Position numbers and translations under genes: made by a program
Source of the DNA: Labilithrix sp.
GTDB lineage: Bacteria > Myxococcota_A > Polyangia > Polyangiales > Polyangiaceae
Assembly: GCA_019637155.1 (NCBI GenBank)
Contig: JAHBWE010000001.1
Coordinates: 186,001-250,000, forward strand
Length of the DNA stretch: 64,000 nt
Reading direction: 5' to 3'
Notes under the pieces: generated by a model
The model's database searches: none
Seen by the model: only the letters and a program-made list of their open reading frames with translations
What the model was told of the DNA's origin: nothing
Part shown: positions 8,201 through 14,483 of the stretch, one piece after another
How the letters are laid out: the number at the start of each line of letters is the position of its first letter
How positions within the stretch are numbered: the stretch's first letter is position 1

Positions 8201-9249
8201 AGCGCGCGGTACGGCTCCGCGATCGCGCGGACGACGCCGGGGAGCTCGCCCGCGACCGTCTCTGACAGGTACCGGCTGCTCGTGCGCGGGTACGTGATGA
8301 GCTTCCGCTCCTCGTAGAGCTTCTGCGCGATCTGGAGCGTGCGCTGCGCGGTGAAGCCGTAGAGGCGGTTCGCGTGACGCTGCAGATCGGTGAGGTCGTA
8401 GAGCTGCGGCGGCGGGAGGCGCCGCGTCTTCCGCTCGACCGAGTCGACCTTCGCCGCGCCGGTCTTCGCGCGAAGGACGATCGCGGCGGCCTCCTCGGCG
8501 TCCGGCGCGAAGCGGATCGCCTCGTTCTTCCCCGGCGAAGCTCCGACGTACGTGCCGGTGTACTTCCCGCCGCCGCCGCCGCTGTCGCCGAAGTCGGCCA
8601 CCACCTCGAGGTAGTCCTCCGGGACGAAGTCGCGGATCTCGAGCTCGCGCTGGACCAGCATCGCGAGCGTCGGCGTCTGCACGCGACCGACCGAGAGGTG
8701 ATCGTCGTGGAGGAGGCTGTACACGCGCGAGAGGTTCATCCCGACGAGCCAGTCCGCGCGGCTCCGCGCGCGCGCCGCGTCGGCGAGGCGATCGAAGTCG
8801 CTCCCCGGCGCGAGCGACTTGAACCCGCGCGCGATCGCCTCCGCGGTGAGGGAGGAGATCCAGAGCCGCTTCACCGGCTTCTTCGAGCGCGCGGCCTCGT
8901 AGACGTAGCGGAAGATGAGCTCGCCCTCGCGCCCCGCGTCCGTCGCGCAGACGACGCCGCGCACGGCGGGATCGACGAGGAGCCGGCGCACGACGGCGTA
9001 TTGCTCTTTCGTCTTCTCGCCGACGACGAGCGGCCACGAGGGCGGGACGATCGGGAGATCGGCGAGGCGCCATCGCTTCCACGCCGGGTTGACGTCGTGC
9101 GGCTCCGCGAGCGCGACGAGGTGACCGATCGCCCAGGTCACGATCCAGCCGCCGCCGCTGAAGTGCCCGTCGCCGCGCGCGCGGGCGCCGAGCACCTGCG
9201 CGATGTCGCGCGCGACGCTCGGCTTCTCGGCGACGACGAGGACGGTCAT
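5206..9249 (-). CDS. Topoisomerase III-RecQ helicase fusion protein
   Basis: This is one uninterrupted 1347-residue frame. Residues 1 to about 600 are a type IA topoisomerase III: TOPRIM start (VLVVAEKPSVARDIA), acidic TOPRIM motif ATDAGREGE near 103, active-site tyrosine in LITYPRT at Tyr320, and no zinc fingers after the core, as in E. coli TopB. A polar Arg/Pro/Glu linker spans about 605-745. Residues about 755-1347 are a RecQ helicase: FRPYQ, Walker A MPTGAGKS (Lys797), DEAH box near 890 (IDEAHCISQWGHDFR), GMGIDKPDVR, motif VI IGRAGRDG, a four-Cys zinc module (CRML, then CGACDVC), a winged-helix-like RQC region and a basic tail. No HRDC domain is evident. RecQ and Topo III act together in decatenation and double-Holliday-junction dissolution; here they are covalently joined. 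Confidence 0.93.
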   Translation of the reverse strand: MTVLVVAEKPSVARDIAQVLGARARGDGHFSGGGWIVTWAIGHLVALAEPHDVNPAWKRWRLADLPIVPPSWPLVVGEKTKEQYAVVRRLLVDPAVRGVVCATDAGREGELIFRYVYEAARSKKPVKRLWISSLTAEAIARGFKSLAPGSDFDRLADAARARSRADWLVGMNLSRVYSLLHDDHLSVGRVQTPTLAMLVQRELEIRDFVPEDYLEVVADFGDSGGGGGKYTGTYVGASPGKNEAIRFAPDAEEAAAIVLRAKTGAAKVDSVERKTRRLPPPQLYDLTDLQRHANRLYGFTAQRTLQIAQKLYEERKLITYPRTSSRYLSETVAGELPGVVRAIAEPYRALLAEGTGARPLGKRFVDDAHVTDHHAIIPTDRAAPEDLTSDERRIYDLVCRRLLSAWHGDHVYAVTSVITVVTNGETKDRYLATGTSVEERGWKVLDVTTARAKEPPPGLPGGLERGQTKQVLDARAVEKQTRPPPRFTDATLLTMMETAGRLVDEKEISQAMRECGLGTPATRAAIIETLLTRGYVVRDEKTFAATDKGIALVAMVHPHVKSPAMTGEWEAKLTRIERGAETLAGFMSAIEAYVRDVITNVTHTRPEPNGPRSSRADLLSAAYATQEQAASSPAPPPPKSSRARRLVRGDDEPETHPWADHEPEPPAREHRRPPRPSRNEPVGSNGARTQPRPNRDGTGDARPSRAEPTGDARVQLGPSRDARPSREGGAVGQLSLSALEAPAVVARVPRGERPSDLGGLLQRVFGFGGFRPYQEDVCRAAAAGRDVLLVMPTGAGKSLCYQLPGLARGGTTLVVSPLIALMEDQVAQLTARGVAAERIHSGRPRLASRAACQAYLDGALDFLFIAPERLRVPGFPEMLARRKPTLIAIDEAHCISQWGHDFRPDYRLLGERLPLLRPAPVIALTATATRPVQDDIGAQLRLDAPARFIHGFRRDNIAVEVIERNPSERTAIVKELLADPARRPAIVYTPTRSDAEKVAGSLKKMRAAAYHAGLSANVRDEVQSAFLGGALDVIVATTAFGMGIDKPDVRTVIHTALPSSLEGYYQEIGRAGRDGKPSRAVLLWSFVDTKTHEFFLERDYPETSVVAKVQKALPPEGAPVAKIARKTKTKSDVVEKALEKLVASGGATLDADGNAFPAGGAWRPAYEAARARKQEALAKMRRYAETATCRMLQLVTHFGDQHDGGAPCGACDVCAPETCIALGFRAPSEREDAAATKVLAALRERDGRTVGQLHRDVVGDKELDRRGLEHVLGALARAGAIALVGDALVKDGKTIPFQRVWLKNADGTTNAALRVIVTPPPRPQKKGAWFARRKRKPKTSTKPRRQK

Positions 9250-9344
9250 GCTCGGCGGGGGACGGTCGGCCGCGACAGGCCGCGGTTCTCGTCAGTCTAC
9301 GTCCAATCCCGCGCGGCCGTGGTCCGCGCCGCCGTTCGGGCCAA

Positions 9345-9794
9345 TCAGCGGCAGCACCCGAGGAAGAGCTGATCGCCGTGGACGACGGAGACGCTCCAGT
9401 CGAACGTGTCGTTGCTCTCGTCGTGGCACTCGCTGCTCGTGATGATGACGGAGAGGTTCTTGTTCGGGCTCTCGGTCGTCGTGCCCTGGTAGAGCGCGGC
9501 CCACGCGGCGGTGCTGCCCTGCGCCGGCGTCGCGCCCTTGTTCGCGATCGTCTGCGTGCTGTCGTCGAAGCTCTTGAACTGCACCTTCGACGAGTCGATC
9601 GCGATCGACCAGAACGGCTCGCTGCCCCAGCAGCTCGTGACCTTGTCGGCGCCTTCGGCGACGTTCGGGCGGCCGCGCTCGTCGAGGTTCGACGTGGCCG
9701 TCGCGGCGTCGTCGGAGGGCTCACCGCACGCGGTGGTCGCGAACGAGGCGAGAGCAACAGAAGCAACAAGGATGCATTTGGCGAAGGTGTTCAT
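9345..9794 (-). CDS. EPFW-motif lipoprotein (COG3650-like)
   Basis: The 149-residue protein has a lipoprotein signal (lipobox FATTAC, Cys near 24). Its body starts with a Cys followed by GSEPFW, then alternating strands SIAIDSSKVQF, LSVIITSSEC and a C-terminal paired Cys (LGCC). The 'C-G-x-E-P-F-W' signature is found in a family of small envelope proteins of unknown role (COG3650-like), often beside META/HslJ or NlpE domains. Four body cysteines could form disulfides. It lies 95 nt upstream of the topoisomerase-helicase gene on the same strand and is probably transcribed separately. Function is not known; I see no catalytic motif. Confidence 0.7.
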   Translation of the reverse strand: MNTFAKCILVASVALASFATTACGEPSDDAATATSNLDERGRPNVAEGADKVTSCWGSEPFWSIAIDSSKVQFKSFDDSTQTIANKGATPAQGSTAAWAALYQGTTTESPNKNLSVIITSSECHDESNDTFDWSVSVVHGDQLFLGCCR

Positions 9795-9929
9795 GGTGAG
9801 CCCACCCTTGCGTACATCGTGCCGCCTCTCGATGATCCTGGAATTTCGGCCACTTGGCGGCGGCGGACTCGCGAAGCGTCGGTGTGTTTGCTCCAGATCA
9901 GGGTTCCCCCCGGCACCAGCCGGGAGCGC

Positions 9930-10049
9930 GCAGAAGGCCCTCGGCCGAACCGACGAGGCGCGCGCGAACCTCCAGCGCGCGGCCGCGCGCTCGGCCCCGC
10001 CTCCCTCGACGCGACGTGGACCGCGCGCGCCCTTGCCGCGCTCGCGTAA
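9930..10049 (+). pseudogene. Possible remnant of a TPR-protein 3' end, frameshifted
   Basis: In the gap between two minus-strand lipoprotein genes, the plus strand reads ALGRTDEARANLQRAAA in one frame and continues as LGPASLDATWTARALAALA with a TAA stop (10047-10049) after a 2-nt shift in a GC alternation near 9985-9995. Joined, the two parts look like the last repeat of a tetratricopeptide protein. Nothing protein-like precedes position 9920, so if real this is only a scar. The rest of 9795-10054 shows no gene. Chance in high-GC DNA is a serious alternative. Confidence 0.25.
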
Positions 10050-10054
10050 CGGCC

Positions 10055-11614
10055 TTACTCGGCGTTCTGGATGCCGCCGACCGCTTGCGGGTCCGTCGCG
10101 ATCACGGGGAGGTGCGTCTCCAGCGGCGCGCGGCGCGAGCCGCTGCTCGTGCACGTCGCGAGCGACTTGCTGAACTGCGTCGCGTGGTAGTAGCGCCAGC
10201 AGTGGAGGGGATGCACGTCGTAGAGGCCGCCGAAGTCGATCGGCTTGCCCGCGGCGACGTCGGCGAGGCACGCCGCCTTCGAGGCCGGCTTCAGCATCGA
10301 GAGCGCGAAGGTGCCGATCGCGACGGGGTCTCCGCCGATCGCGGAGAGCACGCGCATCGACGCGTCGTCGGCGTCCTCTTCGTAGTCGTAGACGCGGACG
10401 CGCGGCAGGTTGAGCGACGCGTCGTTCCGGATGCCGACGACGTCGGCGCGCACGAGCGCCTCCGCGCGGAGGATCTTGTCGGAGAGGAGCGCGCCCGGCA
10501 TCTCGGCGTCGACCTGCTTCTCGATCGCGAGCATGCCGGCGCGGATCTCCGCGTACGCCGGATCGCTCGGGTCCTCCGCCGCGGCGGGCGAGAGCTGCTG
10601 CATCAGCGCGGAGACGACCGCGAGCGACGACGTGTCCGAGTTCGGACCGGCGCACGCCTTGAGGTCGGCCGCGAGCGCGTCGGTGAGGCGATCGAGCTCG
10701 GCCTTCTCCGCGGCGCTCGGCAGGCGCGGCGTGAGGTTCCCCTCCTGCGCGCCGGGGAGGAACATGATCTGACGGAAGGCCAGCTGCTGCGCCTTCGCCT
10801 GGATGCCCGAGCACGCGCTCGACGTCGACTCGGTCGGCGAGAGCAGCTGGCTCACGAGGCGGAAGTACACGCCGGGCATGATCATGTTCATGCCGAGCTG
10901 CGAGACGCCGCCGACGCGCGACTGGCCGCCGAGGAGCCGGCCGATCGGATCGGCGAGCGCGGGATCGTCCGCCTGCGCGGCGCCGAGGATGCCGTCCTCG
11001 CTCCCGGTCCCGAGCGAATACGCGTGGCGCACGCGCGCCTGCACCTTCGGCTGGAACGTCTGGAGCACGAGGTGGCCGATCTCGTGCGCGAACACGGCGC
11101 GGAGCTCGTCGTCGGTGTTGCCGTGCTCGAGGAGCGCGCTGCTGACGACGAAGAACCACGGGCTCTTCGGGATCATCATGAAGCTCTCGAACGTCGCCGC
11201 CATCGCGAACGCGTTCGGCATGTTCGACTGGACGACGACGACCGGCGGCGCGCGATCGAGCCCCGCGCTCTCGGCGGGGAAGGCGAGCTTGAAGCCCTCG
11301 AACACCTCGCCGACGAGGCGCACCGAGCGCGCGTCGGTGTTGACGCCGCGGAGCGTCGACCCGGGCCCGAGCGCCTGCGCGAGGATCCCGAGCTGGATCA
11401 GCTGGTTGACGTTCGCCGCGACCGCCTGGTCGTTCGCGAAGAAGTGATAGAGCTCGCTCGCGGCGGGACGCGGCCCGTAGTCGAGGGTCGAGCAGATGCC
11501 GCCGGTGACGAGGTCATCGGCCGAAGCGCCGGTCTCTTCCGGCGCCGCGGACGAGCACGCAGCGGCGGTGGTGGCGAGGATCGCGGCAAGGCCCAGGGCG
11601 AGGAGGCTTCGCAT
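10055..11614 (-). CDS. M48-family metalloprotease lipoprotein
   Basis: ATG at 11614 opens RSLLALGLAAILATTAAAC, a lipoprotein signal with Cys near 20; the open frame runs further upstream but without a signal and with shadow-like composition. The 519-residue protein has the zinc protease motif HEIGH at 177-181, preceded by SSALLEHGNTDDELRAVFA, which matches the peptidase M48 pattern (HExxH after an Asp-Glu-Leu-Ala helix). Downstream there is no second recognisable protease signature; the third zinc ligand probably lies around 245-265. It is a predicted soluble lipoprotein rather than the membrane HtpX form. M48 lipoproteins such as BepA or LoiP take part in outer-membrane protein quality control; a similar role is inferred. 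Confidence 0.8.
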   Translation of the reverse strand: MRSLLALGLAAILATTAAACSSAAPEETGASADDLVTGGICSTLDYGPRPAASELYHFFANDQAVAANVNQLIQLGILAQALGPGSTLRGVNTDARSVRLVGEVFEGFKLAFPAESAGLDRAPPVVVVQSNMPNAFAMAATFESFMMIPKSPWFFVVSSALLEHGNTDDELRAVFAHEIGHLVLQTFQPKVQARVRHAYSLGTGSEDGILGAAQADDPALADPIGRLLGGQSRVGGVSQLGMNMIMPGVYFRLVSQLLSPTESTSSACSGIQAKAQQLAFRQIMFLPGAQEGNLTPRLPSAAEKAELDRLTDALAADLKACAGPNSDTSSLAVVSALMQQLSPAAAEDPSDPAYAEIRAGMLAIEKQVDAEMPGALLSDKILRAEALVRADVVGIRNDASLNLPRVRVYDYEEDADDASMRVLSAIGGDPVAIGTFALSMLKPASKAACLADVAAGKPIDFGGLYDVHPLHCWRYYHATQFSKSLATCTSSGSRRAPLETHLPVIATDPQAVGGIQNAE

Positions 11615-11895
11615 GCCGCGCGACGTACCGCCGGCACAAGGACGGCGCCAGCGGGGGTTTTCCCCCATCCACCCTTTCAGGACCCGCATCCACACGCACA
11701 TTTCTTTGGCGCGCACGACTCTCCAGTCCCCTGCAACGCCTCGGGTATGCGGCGTCGCGAGGATCAGCCTTTCCGCAACACATCACGCCCGCACCCCAGC
11801 CAAAGCTCCCTCCCCGCGTCCACCACCCATCCCCCCTCGGCACACCCGATAGGGGGAAGCTGAATTTTCGCCGCGTTGTCGCTTCGCGACCTGCC

Positions 11896-12015
11896 TCATC
11901 GCACGTACCGGCGAACGCGCCACACCCGAAGGACGTCCTCGTTGGGGGGCAGCGACACGTGGACCATGAACGGGGGCACGACGAGCGCGTGCGTCCAGTC
12001 GACGTCGCGGCTCAT
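11896..12015 (-). CDS. 39-residue ORF coupled to the preceding small gene; possible truncated toxin
   Basis: Its ATG (complement 12013-12015) overlaps the stop of the 61-residue gene as ATGA, the usual arrangement of an antitoxin-toxin pair. The product is 39 residues: it starts MSRDVDWTH, has a beta-like FMVHVSL segment and ends DVLRVWRVRRYVR. The basic C-terminal end vaguely recalls RelE/ParE-type toxins, but the protein is less than half their usual 85-100 residues. If it was a toxin it is probably truncated. The downstream stretch 11615-11895 shows no convincing continuation in another frame. Confidence 0.35.
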   Translation of the reverse strand: MSRDVDWTHALVVPPFMVHVSLPPNEDVLRVWRVRRYVR

Positions 12016-12197
12016 TCGTCGTCGCTGCAGACGATATGCTCAAACGCCTCGCCGCGGCTCATGCGGATCCACTTCGGATCGGCCACCGCCTCGCGAAGCG
12101 CTGCGCGATCCTCCTCGCTGAGCGGGGGTCCGTCCTCCGCTTCATCGAACGCGCGGGCGAGCGCGTCCGTTGCGAGCTTCTTCACCGTCGGGCTCAT
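12012..12197 (-). CDS. Small acidic helical protein, antitoxin-like
   Basis: The protein has 61 residues: SPTVKKLATDALARAFDEAEDG, then LSEEDRAALREAVADPKWIRMSRGEAFEHI. It is acidic and helix-rich, ending in SDDE. A coding-like composition and GC3 bias contrast with the flanking DNA. The last base pairs overlap a 39-residue frame (ATGA), suggesting a coupled two-gene unit. Size, charge and coupling resemble type II antitoxins of the small helical kind, but no DNA-binding motif is clear. I would call it hypothetical with a possible antitoxin role. Confidence 0.55.
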   Translation of the reverse strand: MSPTVKKLATDALARAFDEAEDGPPLSEEDRAALREAVADPKWIRMSRGEAFEHIVCSDDE

Positions 12198-12630
12198 GCG
12201 CCTTAGCGTAGCACCACAAGCGATCGCGAGCCGAGCGCACGTCGAAGTCGGGCGGACGATGCTACCGACCGCCGAACGGAGTCGGGGGGCCGAGCGTTCG
12301 TGCCCGCACGGCGCAACTTGGCGCCGATCGCTCAGGCACGGGTGAGCGGATCGCGGATCTCCTTCGCGCGTGCGGTCGCCCGCTCGTCGCGCCCGGCAAA
12401 GCTGGCGAAGATGAGCGCCGCGTTCGGCGGACATTGCGGCCGACCACGCTCCGGCGCGCAGCAGCTTCGATAGGATCTGAAGTGTGTCGGCCGAATCCGA
12501 CGACGAGCGCGGGTAGGGGACGAAGCCCGACGTTGACTGTAATCGCTGGTTGACGCGTGCAACGAGAAGTCCTCGGTAGGCCCTCGCGCGCGCGCTCGAG
12601 AGATGCGCTTGCTTCGGGGCGGCCTGCGGA
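12198..12630 (+). other. Intergenic region without a recognised gene
   Basis: This 433-base stretch lies between two divergent genes. Short frames exist on both strands, for example a minus-strand one ending in FASFAGRDERATARAKEIR near 12340-12410, but codon use is mixed and no start site or family pattern supports them. It must contain the promoters for the small minus-strand pair and for the DUF2330-like gene. TTGACT at 12533 and TTGACG at 12552 are possible -35 boxes, without a clear -10 partner. Confidence 0.4.
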
Positions 12631-14229
12631 TTGCCGTGGGTCCGGGCAGTGCACTGCATAGGCCGCTTCGCGCTCGTCCTCGCTGCCGTCCTCGCTCTCG
12701 TCGCGGCGCCGGGCTCCGTGCGTGCCGCTGGTGCGGTCCTGCCTGCGAGCGAGATGCCTGCGCCCGTCGTCGGTATGCGTATGGCGGTCGCCGTCGCGCC
12801 CGCGGCGACCACGCGCTGGTCCGAGGTCACGCTGCCCGCCGGGCCCGCGGCCGGGTGGCTCGTCCCCATCCGGCCCGGCGCCTCGATCGAGTGGGCGTCG
12901 GGCGCGTGGCTCTCCTCTCTCGACGTCGCGAGCGCGCCTCGCGTCCTCCCGCCGACGGCGCCGACGTCCTGCCGCGTCCGGACGAGCTACGAAATGCCCT
13001 CGCAGTGGGTCACGCCTCGCGCGCGCCTGCCGGCGAGCACGATCACCCTGCACCTCAGCGTCGCGGAGACCGAGGCGTGGGCGCAGGCGCGTGGGCTCGA
13101 GGTCGGCGCGGCGCAGGGGGGGCGGCTCGACGAGCTCTACGCGTCCGGCTGGCAGGTGGCGGCGATCGAGCTCGCCGCCTCCGACGCCGCCCGCACCTCG
13201 CCGACGCTACGGGTCACCGACGACGGTGGACCCGTCCTTCCGCTCTCGCTCGGCGCGTCCGAGCTCGAGACGGCCGTCACGCTCTTCGTCATCGGCGCCG
13301 GCCACGCGAAGGTCGCCGGCGCGCGCGACGTCGAGCGGAGCAAGGTCCTGTGGGGCCCCGCGCGGAGCTCGTACGAGGAGCTCCGCGAAGAGACGCTCCT
13401 ACGAACGTCGGGTTGGCTGCGAGAGTCGACGTCGCACGCGGCGTTGTTCGACGACGTGCCCTTGAAGGGCGTCCGCGTCCGCCCCGTCGCCGCGACGTAC
13501 TTCGACGATCCCGACTGCGCCGCCTCCGTCCAGCGTCTGGGATCGCGCACCGTCGCAGAGGGCCCGTCGATGCTCACGTGCGGCGCGCAGACGGACCTCG
13601 CCGTCGCGCTCGCGGGGATCGCCCCCGCGGACGCGAACCTCACGCGCCTGATCGGCGTCCTCCCGGCGAGCGGCGATGAGAGCACGAGCGTCGCGCTCGA
13701 GAGCGGGCCGCAGCGCTCCGCCGTGTTCGCCGCGGCCGGCTACGAGGCGTGCGACCCGAACGCGAACGGCGCGAACGGCGCGAACGGCGCGGACCCGCGC
13801 GACCCGATCGTCGATCGACCCGACTGGCCGTCCGGTCCGACGTTTCCTTCGTCCCCGTCGAAGGCCGGCAGCACGAGCGCGTCGTCGGACGACACGAGCA
13901 TCTACGTGCCGGGCGACGGCTGCGGCGGCGGCGTCGTCGTCAGCGACACGGCGTCGGACGACGACTGGACCACGAGCGACTCGAGCGACAGCTGCTCCAG
14001 CGACACCAGCAGCAGCGACGGCTGGGACACGAGCGACACGAGCGACTCGAGCGACAGCTGCTCCAGCGACACCGGCGACGGCTGGGACACGAGCGACTCG
14101 GAGACCTGCGCGACCGCGAAGCGCCGGCGCCGGGGACCGAGCCTGCTCTCGCGCGTCGTCATCTTCGCGGTCGCGATCCTGCTCCCGCTCCGCCGCCGTC
14201 TACGCCCTGCCTCCGGAGAACGCTCATGA
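12631..14229 (+). CDS. DUF2330-like secreted protein with Asp/Ser repeat tail and C-terminal anchor
   Basis: TTG 12631 (GTG 12649 possible) gives a signal peptide ending near SVRAAG. The body resembles DUF2330 proteins: WSEVTLPAGPAAGWLVPI, then WLSSLD followed by PRVLPPTAPTSC corresponds to the family's 'LWxx-x-G-P-x-x-F-x-W-V-L-P-V' and following Pro/Cys motifs. After about residue 370 come NGA repeats, a Pro/Ser stretch, and an Asp/Ser/Thr-rich low-complexity tail (about 425-495) with periodic SSDSCSSD units. The C-terminus is Cys-x3, RRRR, a 14-residue hydrophobic segment (VVIFAVAILLP) and another Arg cluster, similar to but not a textbook MYXO-CTERM sorting signal. The stop overlaps the next ATG. 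Predicted envelope or surface protein; molecular function unknown. Confidence 0.65.
   Translation: MPWVRAVHCIGRFALVLAAVLALVAAPGSVRAAGAVLPASEMPAPVVGMRMAVAVAPAATTRWSEVTLPAGPAAGWLVPIRPGASIEWASGAWLSSLDVASAPRVLPPTAPTSCRVRTSYEMPSQWVTPRARLPASTITLHLSVAETEAWAQARGLEVGAAQGGRLDELYASGWQVAAIELAASDAARTSPTLRVTDDGGPVLPLSLGASELETAVTLFVIGAGHAKVAGARDVERSKVLWGPARSSYEELREETLLRTSGWLRESTSHAALFDDVPLKGVRVRPVAATYFDDPDCAASVQRLGSRTVAEGPSMLTCGAQTDLAVALAGIAPADANLTRLIGVLPASGDESTSVALESGPQRSAVFAAAGYEACDPNANGANGANGADPRDPIVDRPDWPSGPTFPSSPSKAGSTSASSDDTSIYVPGDGCGGGVVVSDTASDDDWTTSDSSDSCSSDTSSSDGWDTSDTSDSSDSCSSDTGDGWDTSDSETCATAKRRRRGPSLLSRVVIFAVAILLPLRRRLRPASGERS
13974..14073 (+). repeat. 34-bp perfect direct repeat within Asp/Ser-rich coding tail
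   Basis: The block at 13974-14007 is repeated exactly at 14040-14073 (period 66 bp). A following block, GACGGCTGGGACACGAGCGAC, also recurs at 14017-14037 and 14077-14097. The repeat encodes SDSSDSCSSDT-like sequence in the DUF2330-like protein. The identity at DNA level indicates a recent in-frame duplication. Confidence 0.9.
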
Positions 14230-14483
14230 AATGGATCGCCTGCTCCCTCTTCGTCGCCCTCGGCCTCGTCGCGTGCGCCCCGACCTCGACGCCGCGCATC
14301 CGCGTCGCGCGCGACCTCGGATGCACCGCCGACGAGACGACGACCGTCCGGATCGACGAGCGCCGCTGGCGCGTCAGCGGATGCGGGCGGACCGCGATCT
14401 ACCTCTGCACCTACCCCGTTCGCGACTGCTGGCGCGAAGGCGAGATCCAGCCCGCTCAGCCCGCTCAGCCGCCGTCGGACTGA
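14226..14483 (+). CDS. Small Cys-containing lipoprotein, function unknown
   Basis: The 85-residue protein has a signal sequence KWIACSLFVALGLVAC (lipobox LVAC, Cys near 17). The body contains four cysteines (GCTADE, SGCG, LCTYP, DCW) and ends in a short QPAQPAQPP run. The start overlaps the stop of the DUF2330-like gene (ATGA), so the two are translationally coupled. The 3' end overlaps by 19 nt the end of the convergent giant TPR gene. Only the two-gene operon suggests a role, namely at the envelope with its neighbour. Confidence 0.7.
   Translation: MKWIACSLFVALGLVACAPTSTPRIRVARDLGCTADETTTVRIDERRWRVSGCGRTAIYLCTYPVRDCWREGEIQPAQPAQPPSD

Noticed and set aside
11615-11895. Possible small genes on the minus strand upstream of the M48 gene
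   Set aside because: Only Arg/Gly/Pro-rich frames with no start context or motif are present.
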